Shown here in pieces: positions 8,784 through 17,529 of a DNA stretch of 64,000 nt. How positions within the stretch are numbered: position 1 is the stretch's first letter; every line of letters starts with the position of its first letter. Both the position numbers and the translations under genes were made by a program. Below the pieces are notes generated by a model. The model was not told where the DNA came from, ran no database searches, and was given only the letters and a program-made list of their open reading frames with translations. This DNA comes from Chloroflexota bacterium (lineage in GTDB: Bacteria > Chloroflexota > UBA11872): assembly GCA_022824865.1 (NCBI GenBank), contig JAJDZD010000046.1, positions 1 to 64,000 on the forward strand, written 5' to 3'.

Positions 8784-9917
8784 GTGGACCTGCTGAGCGA
8801 CCTGTTCCTCGACTACACCCTGCGAACCGTCGCGCTTGGCTCCGCCGCACTTGGAGTCGTTAGCGGCGCCCTCGGAGCGTTCGCCGTGCTCCGCCGCCAG
8901 GCCCTGCTCGGCGACGCCATGTCCCACGCCGCGCTGCCCGGCGTCGCCCTGGCCTTCCTCGTCACCGGCAGTCGCGCGCCCCTGGTCTTGATGATCGGCG
9001 CGGCCCTCACCGGCTGGCTGGCGGCGGCGGCCATCGTCTACATCGTCCGCGCTTCTCGCATTAGGACCGACACCGCCATGGCCCTCATGCTCAGCGTCTT
9101 CTTCGGCGCCGGGCTGGTTGTGCTCACCTTCATCCAGCGTCAGCCGGCTGCGGGCAAGGCGGGTCTCGACAAGTTCCTCTTCGGTCAGGCCGCCGCCATG
9201 CTCGAAAGCGACGTCATCACCATGGCGTCCGTCGGTGCCGTCGGACTGCTCGGGGTGCTGGTGCTCTGGAAAGAGTTCAAGCTGCTGAGCTTCGACCCGG
9301 ACTTCGCCGCCACGCTTGGTATGCCCACCCGGCGCCTGGACATGCTCCTCACCAGTCTCCTCGTCATCGCCATCGTGGTCGGTCTCAAGACAGTCGGCGT
9401 GGTCCTGATGAGCGCGATGGTCGTGGCCCCCGGTGCTGCCGCCCGCCAGTGGACCAACCGCCTCGGGGTCATGGTCACGCTCTCCGCGCTGTTCGGCGCC
9501 GCGGCCGGCGTGCTCGGCGCGCTGCTGAGCACCACGGCTGAGACTTCCACTGGTCCCACCATCGTGCTGGTCGCCACCGGACTGGTTGTCGTGTCCCTCC
9601 TGTTTGCGCCGGCACGCGGCCTGGTGTGGACCCGCATGCACGCCTGGCGCAGCCAGCGAATTCTCGCGCTCGAAGCTGTCATGTCCGACCTGGCGGCGCT
9701 CGCGGCGCAACACAGCTCGGACGCCACCCGTCCGCACGACGTCGCTGCCCTGCACGCGGTCCGCGGTCGCGCCCTTGTGGATCGCGCACTCGGCGAACTC
9801 GCCGCCGATGGCTTGGCCCGGCGGCACGATGGCGGTGGCTGGTCGCTGACGCCCCGCGGCCTGGCTGAAGCCGACCGGTTGGCCCGCATGCGGCGCACGC
9901 CGGACAACGACCTGTGA
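8784..9917 (+). CDS. Metal ABC transporter permease with C-terminal winged-helix-like extension
   Basis: A 377-residue ABC-3 family (TroC/MntC-like) inner-membrane permease with about eight or nine hydrophobic segments up to residue ~280, including the AVLRRQALLGDAMSHAALPG and WKEFKLLSFDPDFA landmarks. Residues ~285-377 are soluble and resemble a DtxR/MarR winged helix: helices, then ALVDRALGELAADGLA and the wing-like GGGWSLTPRGLAEADRL. Permeases fused to DtxR-like C-terminal domains are known in TroC-type systems. GTG 8784 start; overlaps the next permease (GTGA). Confidence 0.9.
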   Translation: MDLLSDLFLDYTLRTVALGSAALGVVSGALGAFAVLRRQALLGDAMSHAALPGVALAFLVTGSRAPLVLMIGAALTGWLAAAAIVYIVRASRIRTDTAMALMLSVFFGAGLVVLTFIQRQPAAGKAGLDKFLFGQAAAMLESDVITMASVGAVGLLGVLVLWKEFKLLSFDPDFAATLGMPTRRLDMLLTSLLVIAIVVGLKTVGVVLMSAMVVAPGAAARQWTNRLGVMVTLSALFGAAAGVLGALLSTTAETSTGPTIVLVATGLVVVSLLFAPARGLVWTRMHAWRSQRILALEAVMSDLAALAAQHSSDATRPHDVAALHAVRGRALVDRALGELAADGLARRHDGGGWSLTPRGLAEADRLARMRRTPDNDL

Positions 9918-11023
9918 CGTCGGCCCAGGTCGACGTCCTGCTCGTCGCCGTTGTCGTTGCCGCCGCCTGCGCCATCCCCGGGACATTCCTGGTGCTGCGC
10001 CGCATGGCCATGATGAGCGATGCCATCAGCCACACCGTACTGCTGGGCATCGTGCTCGCTTTCTTTATCGTCGCCGACCTCAACTCGCCCATCCTCATCC
10101 TCGGCGCCGCTCTGGTCGGGCTGCTGACGGTCGTGCTCGTCGAGGCGCTGAGCCGAACCGGCCTGGTTCGCGAAGACACCGCCATCGGCCTCGTCTTCCC
10201 CGCCCTCTTCTCCATCGCCGTGATCCTGATCTCCAGCCTCGCCGGCAACGTCCACCTGGACAGCGACGCGGTCTTGCTGGGTGAGATCGCCTTCGCGCCG
10301 TTCAACCGCTTCGCGCCCTTCGGCGTGGACCTTGGACCAATCGCCCTCTGGGTCATGGGCGCCATCCTGCTGCTCAACCTTGCCGGCACGGCCCTCTTCT
10401 TCAAGGAGCTCAAGCTGGCCACCTTCGACCCCGCCCTGGCCGCCGCGCTCGGCTTCTCGCCGGCGCTCATCCACTACGGTCTGATGGCGGTCGTATCGGT
10501 CACAGCCGTCGGAGCCTTCGACGCCGTCGGATCAATCCTCGTCGTCGCCCTCATGATCGGCCCGCCCGCCGCCGCCTACCTGCTCACGGACCGGCTGCCC
10601 CGCATGCTCGGTCTCAGCGTCGTGATCGGCGCTGCCTCGGCCGTCGGCGGCTACTGGCTCGCCCGCCTGCTGGACGCCAACATCGCCGGTTCCATGGCCA
10701 CCGCCGTCGGCATCGCCTTCATCCTGGTCCTGCTACTCGCCCCCCAGCGCGGCTTGGTCGCAACCGCGCGTCGCCACCGCCACCAGCGCTGGACCTTCGC
10801 CCGCCAGATGCTGCTCATCCACCTCGCCACCCACGAGGGCACGCCATCCGAAGCCGACGAAAGCCGCCCCGACCACATGCAACGCCACATGCGCTGGCCC
10901 CCCGACTTCTCCGACCGCGTAATCCAAACCGCCACCGATCACGGCCTCATCGTCCTCAAAAACAACCAACTCCACCTCACCCCCCAGGGCCGAACCGAAG
11001 CCCGAGCCGCCGCCGTCCGCTGA
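9914..11023 (+). CDS. Second metal ABC transporter permease, also with a C-terminal winged-helix-like tail
   Basis: A 369-residue TroD/MntD-like partner of the preceding permease. It has the same landmarks (LRRMAMMSDAISHTVLLG, FKELKLATFDPALA) and about eight membrane segments ending near residue 285. The C-terminal ~80 residues again look like a degenerate winged helix, with FSDRVIQTATDHGLIVLKN followed by QLHLTPQGRTEARA. Starts at GTG 9914, overlapping the upstream stop. The two permeases probably form a heterodimer with the ATPase. Confidence 0.9.
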   Translation: MTSAQVDVLLVAVVVAAACAIPGTFLVLRRMAMMSDAISHTVLLGIVLAFFIVADLNSPILILGAALVGLLTVVLVEALSRTGLVREDTAIGLVFPALFSIAVILISSLAGNVHLDSDAVLLGEIAFAPFNRFAPFGVDLGPIALWVMGAILLLNLAGTALFFKELKLATFDPALAAALGFSPALIHYGLMAVVSVTAVGAFDAVGSILVVALMIGPPAAAYLLTDRLPRMLGLSVVIGAASAVGGYWLARLLDANIAGSMATAVGIAFILVLLLAPQRGLVATARRHRHQRWTFARQMLLIHLATHEGTPSEADESRPDHMQRHMRWPPDFSDRVIQTATDHGLIVLKNNQLHLTPQGRTEARAAAVR

Positions 11024-11082
11024 GCCGACCCGCCAACGCACCCAATGCAATCGGCTACCGCAGCGATTGGATCCCGACTGCG

Positions 11083-11751
11083 CTAGGCGTCCCGAATAAA
11101 CACGCTGTCGCTAACGGTCTGACTTAACGCCACCTCGTCGCTTCCAATCCGCACCACCAGCGGCCCGTCAAAGGGCAGCCGTTGGACCACGCTGGCCTGC
11201 GTGCCCGGCACGAGCTGGATTTCTGTCAGGTACTCCAGCACGGCCCGGTCGCGATCCCGTACTCGCGCCACCACGAACTCCGTGCCATCGGCGACCCCCG
11301 TTAACTGGCGGGCATCGTCGGCCTGCAGCGCGTCCAGCGCCTCATTGGGGATCGAGTCCCCGTGCGGATCGGTCGTCGGGTCGGAGACCTTGGCGGCGAT
11401 GCGTCGCTCCATCTCCTCCGAAATCACGTGCTCCAGCCGGTCGGCCTCCTCGTGCACGTCATTCCAGTCGTAGTCCAGGAACTCCACCAGGAACCGTTCG
11501 ATCAGCCGGTGATGGCGGACCATCTCCAGCGCGTGACGCTCACCTTCCTCCGTCAGTTGCGCGCCCTGGTAGCGCCGGTAGTCGACCAGCCCCTTTTGAT
11601 GCAGGCGTTGCAGCGCAACCGTCACGGCGCCTTGGGTAAAGTCCAACTGGCTCGCCAGTTCCCCCGTCCCCACCCGCCGCTCGTGCCCGCCGGCGTCGTA
11701 CAGGGCGCGCAGATAGTCCTGGTCGCTGGCCGAAACGGGCGGGTCGGGCAT
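11083..11751 (-). CDS. DtxR/MntR-family metal-dependent transcriptional repressor
   Basis: A 222-residue regulator. The N-terminal winged helix reads GELASQLDFTQGAVTVALQRL then KGLVDYRRYQGAQLTEEG. The middle metal-binding/dimer domain has the family's HHRLIERFLVEFL, WNDVHEEADRLEHVIS and a DPHGDSIP motif. The C-terminal ~75 residues form an SH3/FeoA-like domain. In this family Mn2+ or Fe2+ loading triggers operator binding. It faces the uptake operon tail to tail, and dyads at 6889-6906 and 11778-11792 are candidate targets. Confidence 0.92.
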   Translation of the reverse strand: MPDPPVSASDQDYLRALYDAGGHERRVGTGELASQLDFTQGAVTVALQRLHQKGLVDYRRYQGAQLTEEGERHALEMVRHHRLIERFLVEFLDYDWNDVHEEADRLEHVISEEMERRIAAKVSDPTTDPHGDSIPNEALDALQADDARQLTGVADGTEFVVARVRDRDRAVLEYLTEIQLVPGTQASVVQRLPFDGPLVVRIGSDEVALSQTVSDSVFIRDA

Positions 11752-11777
11752 TCAATGATGGAGGCGACTGGGGCCAG

Positions 11778-11792
11778 CAACCTAACAGGTTG
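11778..11792. promoter_or_regulatory. Dyad CAACCT-N3-AGGTTG upstream of the DtxR-type regulator
   Basis: CAACCTAACAGGTTG has two perfect 6-bp arms. It lies between the divergent starts of the regulator (11751, leftward) and the thioredoxin-like lipoprotein gene (11824, rightward). The half site resembles the TTAGGTTAG core of DtxR-type boxes, so autoregulation is plausible, but the match is partial. Confidence 0.4.
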
Positions 11793-11823
11793 GGCGCCCG
11801 CGTTGACTGGCTAGACTGCCGAT

Positions 11824-12783
11824 GTGGACAGTATCAACTCCTCCAGGCAGCCCCCCGCAATTTCACGACGAACGCTGCTGGGCGCGCTGGGCCTGGCAAC
11901 GCCGGCGCTCGCCGCATGGCTCCCCGCCTGCGGATCACCGCCAACCGATCCCGATATCAGCGTCTTCCTGGCGGTCAACGAATTACTGCCGGGCCCGCAT
12001 CGCTTCCCGTTCGTGGTGGTGGACGGCGAAAGTACGGCGATAACCGGCGCGCGGGTACAGGTGCGCTTTCTGCGGCTGATTGGCGAACGCGACGAGTTCC
12101 GCTTCGATTCGCCCGCTCAGGAATTCGTCGCCGGCGGCACCTACAACCACGTCCATGAAGACGGCCAGGTCCACGTTCACAACCTGGCCCGCTCCTACTA
12201 CCTCGTAGCCGACGCCAACTTCGACGAGGGCTTCTGGCGCGCCGACCTGGAGGTGCGTCCGGCCAACGGCTCGGCCTTCTCCGCGTCTACGGTCTTCCAG
12301 GTCGGACAACGTACCGCCACTCTGCGGGTGGGAGACCCGGCGCCGGCCACCGCCCATCCCACGGTCGACGACGTCGCGGATCTCGACCTCCTGACCACCG
12401 CTGACCCACCCCTGCCAGCCCTCTACCGGCACACCGTCGCCAACGCGCTCGCCGCGAACGAGCCATTCGTAGTCGCCTTTAGCACGCCCGCCTTCTGCAC
12501 GTCGGCGATGTGCGGACCCGTCACGGCCGTCGTGGGCGACTTGCACGAGCAGCTGGGCGACCGTGTGCGCTTCATCCACCTGGAACCGTTCGACCTCGAC
12601 ATCGCGCGAACCGAGGGCCGCCTCGTCTGGGCAGACGTAGCGCGCGAGTGGAACCTCGAAACCGAACCCTGGGTCTTCGTCGTCAACGCGTCCGGACGCG
12701 TAGCCGCGCGCTTCGAAGGCCTGGTCGGCACCGCCGAACTCCAACCCGCCATCGCCGCCGTGGCTGGACCGCCGCTGCGCTGA
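11824..12783 (+). CDS. Tat-exported thioredoxin-like lipoprotein with His-rich segment
   Basis: A 319-residue exported protein. SRRTLLG (14-20) is a twin-arginine signal and LPAC (C36) a lipobox, so it should be lipid-anchored outside the membrane. The middle is beta-rich with a His cluster at H109, H111, H117 and H119 (NHVHEDGQVHVHN). The C-terminal ~120 residues look thioredoxin-like with FSTPAFCTSAMCGP, a C225-x4-C230 pair rather than the usual CxxC. This fits a SCO-like copper/thiol redox role, which the following copper genes support. The exact function is unknown. Confidence 0.75.
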   Translation: MDSINSSRQPPAISRRTLLGALGLATPALAAWLPACGSPPTDPDISVFLAVNELLPGPHRFPFVVVDGESTAITGARVQVRFLRLIGERDEFRFDSPAQEFVAGGTYNHVHEDGQVHVHNLARSYYLVADANFDEGFWRADLEVRPANGSAFSASTVFQVGQRTATLRVGDPAPATAHPTVDDVADLDLLTTADPPLPALYRHTVANALAANEPFVVAFSTPAFCTSAMCGPVTAVVGDLHEQLGDRVRFIHLEPFDLDIARTEGRLVWADVAREWNLETEPWVFVVNASGRVAARFEGLVGTAELQPAIAAVAGPPLR

Positions 12784-13262
12784 TGCGACGCCTCATGCGC
12801 TTCCTGCCGGCACTGATCCTGCTGGCGGCCACGGCAACGCCCGCCCTGGCCCACGGCGGCGACCTCGTCTATACCGGCGCCGCCGGTCCCTACCAGGTCC
12901 GCGCCTTCGCCAACTGGGCCGAGGGCTGGCTCGACTACTCCGTCGATCTCCGCAACGTCTCCACCGGTGCGCGCATCCCCGGTGCCGAGGTCCGCGTCAC
13001 CGTCTTCGAGAACGGCGTCGAAATCGCCCAATACACCGCCTTCGAGTCCGGCGCCGTCTACGAGTTCGTCGAACCAAGCCCCGAGGAAGTCCACTGGAAC
13101 TTGGTGCTGGACATCTCCAGCCCCCTAGGCCCCGCCAAACTCACGCACGCCTTGGATCTGGCGCCCACCAACTGGGTTCTGCCCAGCGTTCTGGTCATCG
13201 GCGGCTTCTTCGCCGCCGTCGCCGCCCACACCTGGACCGCCCGCCGCCGCGCCCGCACCTAG
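12783..13262 (+). CDS. Exported membrane-anchored protein, probably copper-block partner
   Basis: A 159-residue protein with a signal peptide ending ATPALA, giving a mature N-terminus HGGDLVYTG. A beta-sandwich-like body (FANWAEGWLDYSVDLRN, AEVRVTVFENGVEIAQ) follows, then a C-terminal membrane helix (~131-151) with a short Arg-rich cytoplasmic tail. An N-terminal His just after the cleavage site recalls CopC-type copper sites. The start overlaps the thioredoxin-like gene (TGATG). Its stop codon shares the palindrome CTAG with the stop of the convergent copper fusion gene. No specific family recognised. Confidence 0.7.
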   Translation: MRRLMRFLPALILLAATATPALAHGGDLVYTGAAGPYQVRAFANWAEGWLDYSVDLRNVSTGARIPGAEVRVTVFENGVEIAQYTAFESGAVYEFVEPSPEEVHWNLVLDISSPLGPAKLTHALDLAPTNWVLPSVLVIGGFFAAVAAHTWTARRRART

Positions 13263-15505
13263 CCTCGCGCCGCCTCCGGTAGCGTCTGGATGAAGTTGAT
13301 GATGTGCCAGGTGTCCAGTTCGCCGTAGCGCTCGCCGAACGCCGGCATTCCTGTCCCCTCGATGCCATTGAACACAAAGCCGAACAGCGCGTCGTCCGGG
13401 TGCAGCGGCACGTGGATCACCAGGTCCAGCGGTGGCGGATCCAGCGTCGCCGCCAGCGGCCCGTCCCCGCGACCCGCCGGCCCGTGGCAGCTGACGCACT
13501 CGGCCTCGTAGATCTCTCGTCCCGCGCTGACTGACGCATCATCCGGCGGTATCGGATTCACCGCTGACGGCACAACGCCCTGCTGCGGCCCGATGATCAA
13601 CAGCCCCGCCCCCAGCAGAATGGCCGCAAACCCGGCCCCGGTCCCCGCCTGCCGCACACGCGTCGCCCATCCCTGCCGCGCCAGCGTTGCCAGCGCCAGC
13701 ACAAAGCCCATCCCGGCCAGCGCCAGCCCCCAGAACCGCACCGCCACCGCCGCGTCGACCTCCGCGACGCCAATCGCCGTGGGCGACCCGATGTTGAGTC
13801 GCACCGGAACTCTGGCGTCGAAGGCCCCCGGCTGCCGCACGATCGCCAGCACCTGCCACCTGCCCGCCAACGCAAAGGCGTCGGTCTCCACCGCGAACCC
13901 GCCGTCCGCCGTGCGAACCGGTCGCTCAACCGTCGTCCCCAAATCGGTATCGAGATACCGAAGCTGCAACTCGACGTCCGCGTCCCCGGCCCGTCCGCCG
14001 TCCCGCGACACCACCTCAACTTCCAGCGTGTTCGGACCCGGCCGCCCCGGAACCACCCGCACCTGCACTCTCGTTTCACCGCTGGCCCCCACACCCTCCA
14101 CCGCCAGCGGCACGTTGCCGCTCACCTGCCGTGCCGGCTCGCGCTCCGTCAGGAAACCCACCACCAGCAGCACCGCCACCGCCAGAACGATCTCGGCCAT
14201 CACCAGGGTCCGCAGCACCTGGCGCGCCCGCGTCCCCGCCGCACCCGCCCCCGCCAGCCGCGGCCGCGTCCACCCCAGGTTCACGCCCCCCAGCGCCAGC
14301 AGCGGCGCCACCAGCGCCAGCTTCACCAGCAGCAACACGCCGTACGCCGTGCTCCACAGCCGCTCCGGCTCCACCACTTGCAGCCAGGCGCTGTAAACCC
14401 CCGTCACCACGATCAGGCCCACGGCCACCGTGGCAACCGCCGAGAAGCGCGCCGCAACTTCCGTCATCTCCGCCCCAACAGATCCATCGGAACGCGATCT
14501 GCGCGCCTCCCACGCCACCAGCAGCAACACCGGCAAACCGCCCACCCACGCCCCCACCGCCAGCAGGTGAATCAAGTCGGCCGCCAGCGCCGGCCCAACC
14601 TCGCTCAGCGCCGCCGCGTGGCTGCCCATTGAAATGGTCACCGCTATCACCACGCCCACCAGCGCCACCCCGCCGAACGCAACCACGCCCCGCCGCTCGT
14701 CCGTCGACGACGAACTGGCCTGGTCGGCCAGCACCAGCGCCACCGCCAGCGCCGCGGTCCGCGATATCCAAAGAACACCCCACTGCCCCGCCCCAAACAC
14801 ATCCCCAAACCCCGCCAGCAGCGAGTCCCCGCCCAGCACCAGGATCTGCGTCCCCAGCAGTCCAACCTGGCCCGCCAGGGCCAGCAGCCCCCCGCCCAGC
14901 AACAACAGCGCCGCGCGCCGCTCGACGATCTGCCGCCGCTCCGACTGAGATCCCCGCCGCTGCACCAAGACCTGCAACGGCCCGCCAATCAGCACCGCCA
15001 CGCCCACGAACAGCAGCCAGCGCGATACCGACGCCGCCGGGCTCGACTCGATCGAAGCCACCGCCACCGCCACGTCAGCCGCCACCGGCTCGCCCACCCC
15101 GAAAGCGAACGAACCGCGAATGACGTGGCCGTCAATCACCGACAGCGTCCGCCACACCACCACGTAGGTGCCGTCCGCCAGGTCACCCACCGGAACCAGC
15201 ATGGCCGCGTCACTCGTGGGGTCCGTCTCCGTCGGCCCCGTGGTCACCGGCTGCCCGTCGGCGTCCAGCACCTCCAGGCTGCTGTAACCAGGGTCGATGG
15301 CCTCGCTGAACTCCGCGTACACAACCAGCGGCGCGGGATCCACCGCCGTCCCCGGGCTCGGCGACGCCCGCACCAGGTTCGCGTGCGCCCTGGCCGGCGC
15401 CGCAACCAGCGCCAGCGCCGCCAGCGCGGCTAGAACCGCCAGGGCCAGGCGCTCATAGCGGAGCCCCAGCCCCCGCCAGGGGCCGGGTTCGCTACCCGGC
15501 GCCAC
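13259..15505 (-). CDS. CopC-CopD-cytochrome c fusion protein
   Basis: A 748-residue envelope protein joining three modules. A signal peptide is followed by a CopC domain (mature start AHANLVRASPSPG, later SVIDGHVIRGSFAF; both His are usual Cu ligands). Then comes a multi-helix CopD-like membrane domain (residues ~150-450, LLFVGVAVLIGGPL onward), a beta domain and two more helices. Last is a class I cytochrome c with CVSCH haem attachment and GTGMPAFGE for the axial Met. I chose GTG 15505, which gives a proper signal peptide; the frame is open to 15562. It probably handles copper import or loading coupled to electron transfer. Confidence 0.85.
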   Translation of the reverse strand: MAPGSEPGPWRGLGLRYERLALAVLAALAALALVAAPARAHANLVRASPSPGTAVDPAPLVVYAEFSEAIDPGYSSLEVLDADGQPVTTGPTETDPTSDAAMLVPVGDLADGTYVVVWRTLSVIDGHVIRGSFAFGVGEPVAADVAVAVASIESSPAASVSRWLLFVGVAVLIGGPLQVLVQRRGSQSERRQIVERRAALLLLGGGLLALAGQVGLLGTQILVLGGDSLLAGFGDVFGAGQWGVLWISRTAALAVALVLADQASSSSTDERRGVVAFGGVALVGVVIAVTISMGSHAAALSEVGPALAADLIHLLAVGAWVGGLPVLLLVAWEARRSRSDGSVGAEMTEVAARFSAVATVAVGLIVVTGVYSAWLQVVEPERLWSTAYGVLLLVKLALVAPLLALGGVNLGWTRPRLAGAGAAGTRARQVLRTLVMAEIVLAVAVLLVVGFLTEREPARQVSGNVPLAVEGVGASGETRVQVRVVPGRPGPNTLEVEVVSRDGGRAGDADVELQLRYLDTDLGTTVERPVRTADGGFAVETDAFALAGRWQVLAIVRQPGAFDARVPVRLNIGSPTAIGVAEVDAAVAVRFWGLALAGMGFVLALATLARQGWATRVRQAGTGAGFAAILLGAGLLIIGPQQGVVPSAVNPIPPDDASVSAGREIYEAECVSCHGPAGRGDGPLAATLDPPPLDLVIHVPLHPDDALFGFVFNGIEGTGMPAFGERYGELDTWHIINFIQTLPEAARG

Positions 15506-16931
15506 GCCGTCGGAACGAGTAAAGCGCCAGGCCAACGCCGGTCGCAAGTCCCAGTCCGCCAATCACCAGCCCGGCCACCGCAATCGTCAGCGCCGTCGCC
15601 GAAGCATCCGACGCGTCCCGCGCCTGCTGCTGCGCCGCCGTGGCCACCCCCGCAATCTCGCGCGCACTCGGCACCGGCCGCGGGAACTGCGCCTCCGTCG
15701 CGGACCGCACGTCGTCAAACGTGCCGGGACCCGAGGTAAACGTCTCATCGACGGCCACCCCCTCAATCGTCCCCACAAACCGGAACCGGTATGGCCCAGG
15801 CGCGGTCGGGATGAACGGAGCCACGTAGCCACCGGCCTCGCCGCGCAGCGGCGTCAGCGTCATCTGCCGCGCCACCCCTGAAGCCGACATGTCCGCCGCC
15901 AGGTGCGTCACCTCCACCACCAGGCTGTTCGCCAGGCCGTTCACGCCAACCCCCGCCTGGTGTCCGGCGTCCATCCGCCTGCCGTCGGACGCACCGCCGT
16001 CCGGGGTGTGAATCGTCTCTACCGCCGCGATCGTCTCGCCGTTAGACGCGTATTCCTGGTGCATGTTCGTATTCAACGTCACCCGCACCTCATTCATGCC
16101 CGGCGCCAGCTTGCCCAGGTGCAGGTACGGACTGTAGATCCGCCCCAGCCGCACCCCATTCACGTAGAGGTGCGGATGCCCTTCACCCGCCACGTTCGGA
16201 GCATTCACCATCGCCGGGGCAAGCGTGAATCCCTGCGGCATCACCTTCAGGTTCGCCCCACCCAGTGGATCGGGCTCCAGGCTGATCGCGACTCCCATCC
16301 CCTCGGGCGCCTCGACTTGACCAACCTCTTCCGGCGCCGGCGGCATCGCCGGAACGCTGATCGTGGTCACCGCCTGCACCGGCTGCCCGTCCACCACGTA
16401 TTCGCTATGGCCATTCGTCTGCAGCGCCACCCGGATCTCGCGGTCCCCGGGTGCAACGCCCTTCAGGTGGAACCACTCGCCGTAGGCTCGGCCCACCTTC
16501 TCGCCGTCCACGTAAACGTGCGCGTGCCCCTCGCCGTCCACGTCCGCCTGGTTCACCCGCTCCGGCGCGAACACAAAGCCGCTGGGGATGATGTGCACAT
16601 TGATTCCATCGATCGGGTCGACCTCCGCCGTCACCTCCACCGCCATCCCTGAGGTCTCCACCGTCCCACCATGCTCGTGACCGTCGTCCGACGCCGCTCC
16701 AGACCCGTGGTGATCGTCGCCCGCCCGCGTCACCGACAGGTACACCCCATTCGGCTGACCCTCATACGCCGGCTCCACCAGGAACCCAACGTCAAACGTG
16801 AAGCCATGCACCTCACGTCCCTCATGCGCCCGCGCCACACCCACGGAAGCCGCTAGCACGACCCCAACCAGGGCCAGCGCCGGCAGGCGGCGCCTCAGGC
16901 GCGGCAGGCGATTCCAGATTCGCATCAACAA
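15492..16931 (-). CDS. Exported His-rich protein with two tandem copies of a ~90-residue module
   Basis: A 479-residue protein with a signal peptide (cleavage after VARA; mature start HEGREVHGF) and a C-terminal membrane helix with a short RRRGAG tail. Two related modules follow one another: one with GEGHAHVYVDGEKVGRAYG...NGHSEYVVDG, the other with GEGHPHLYVNGVRLGRIYS...NMHQEYASNG. Both keep the H-x-H and a downstream His. A beta-sandwich domain with GPYRFRFVGTIEG completes it. Coupled to the CopC-CopD fusion (14-bp overlap), it is probably a periplasmic metal-binding partner. No named family assigned. Confidence 0.8.
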   Translation of the reverse strand: MLMRIWNRLPRLRRRLPALALVGVVLAASVGVARAHEGREVHGFTFDVGFLVEPAYEGQPNGVYLSVTRAGDDHHGSGAASDDGHEHGGTVETSGMAVEVTAEVDPIDGINVHIIPSGFVFAPERVNQADVDGEGHAHVYVDGEKVGRAYGEWFHLKGVAPGDREIRVALQTNGHSEYVVDGQPVQAVTTISVPAMPPAPEEVGQVEAPEGMGVAISLEPDPLGGANLKVMPQGFTLAPAMVNAPNVAGEGHPHLYVNGVRLGRIYSPYLHLGKLAPGMNEVRVTLNTNMHQEYASNGETIAAVETIHTPDGGASDGRRMDAGHQAGVGVNGLANSLVVEVTHLAADMSASGVARQMTLTPLRGEAGGYVAPFIPTAPGPYRFRFVGTIEGVAVDETFTSGPGTFDDVRSATEAQFPRPVPSAREIAGVATAAQQQARDASDASATALTIAVAGLVIGGLGLATGVGLALYSFRRRGAG

Positions 16932-17026
16932 ACCTCGCAGCTACGGCGCGTCCCCGCGCGGCAGTCCTGGCCGCTACGGGATTCGCGCAAGTGGTCCGCG
17001 CACCTGCGTGCGCGGCTGGGAACCAT

Positions 17027-17386
17027 CTACTGCAAGGCCAACCTGGGCGGCGGCCGCGGCGTTCCAACAGTCATGCGGCACGCCCGCCCAACATCAAATC
17101 GAACACGCTCGAACAGGCACACGACCAGCACAACGGCCAGCAATGCCGGCATCACCCCCACCGGAAACGGCGACGACTGCTCCGGAAACTCACCCGTCGT
17201 GCCATCCGCCCCTGCCGCATCCGCCTCCGGCACCGTCCACGGCAAGTGGAGATGGTCGTGCCCCTCGTGCCCGTGCGGCGTAACCACCCCAAGCACTGGC
17301 GCCGCACTTGTCACCAGCGCCGGCGCCAACAAGGCCGCCACGGCCAGAACCAGGACTGCAGCCGGCACAACTCGCCTCAACCTCAT
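17027..17386 (-). CDS. Small membrane protein with His-rich loop
   Basis: A 119-residue protein with an N-terminal hydrophobic segment (5-30), a short external loop containing HGHEGHDHLHL, and a second membrane helix (VGVMPALLAVVLVVCLFERV). It lies 95 bp upstream of the His-rich repeat protein on the same strand. Position and His content suggest copper or other metal handling; no family recognised. Confidence 0.6.
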   Translation of the reverse strand: MRLRRVVPAAVLVLAVAALLAPALVTSAAPVLGVVTPHGHEGHDHLHLPWTVPEADAAGADGTTGEFPEQSSPFPVGVMPALLAVVLVVCLFERVRFDVGRACRMTVGTPRPPPRLALQ

Positions 17387-17529
17387 ACAGCCAGACTATC
17401 TGAACTCAACGTGCCAGGATCCCGGCCAGGGCCGGACGCCGAATCAACGTCCCATGGACATTAGTCGCTCTCGCAATCGGGCAGAATCCCGCCAGGTCCT
17501 CCACCCCGTATCCGCAAAGGCCGGTCCCC

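Noticed and set aside
14131-15123. 330-codon plus-strand Pro/Ala frame
   Set aside because: Antisense to the CopC-CopD fusion; low-complexity product.
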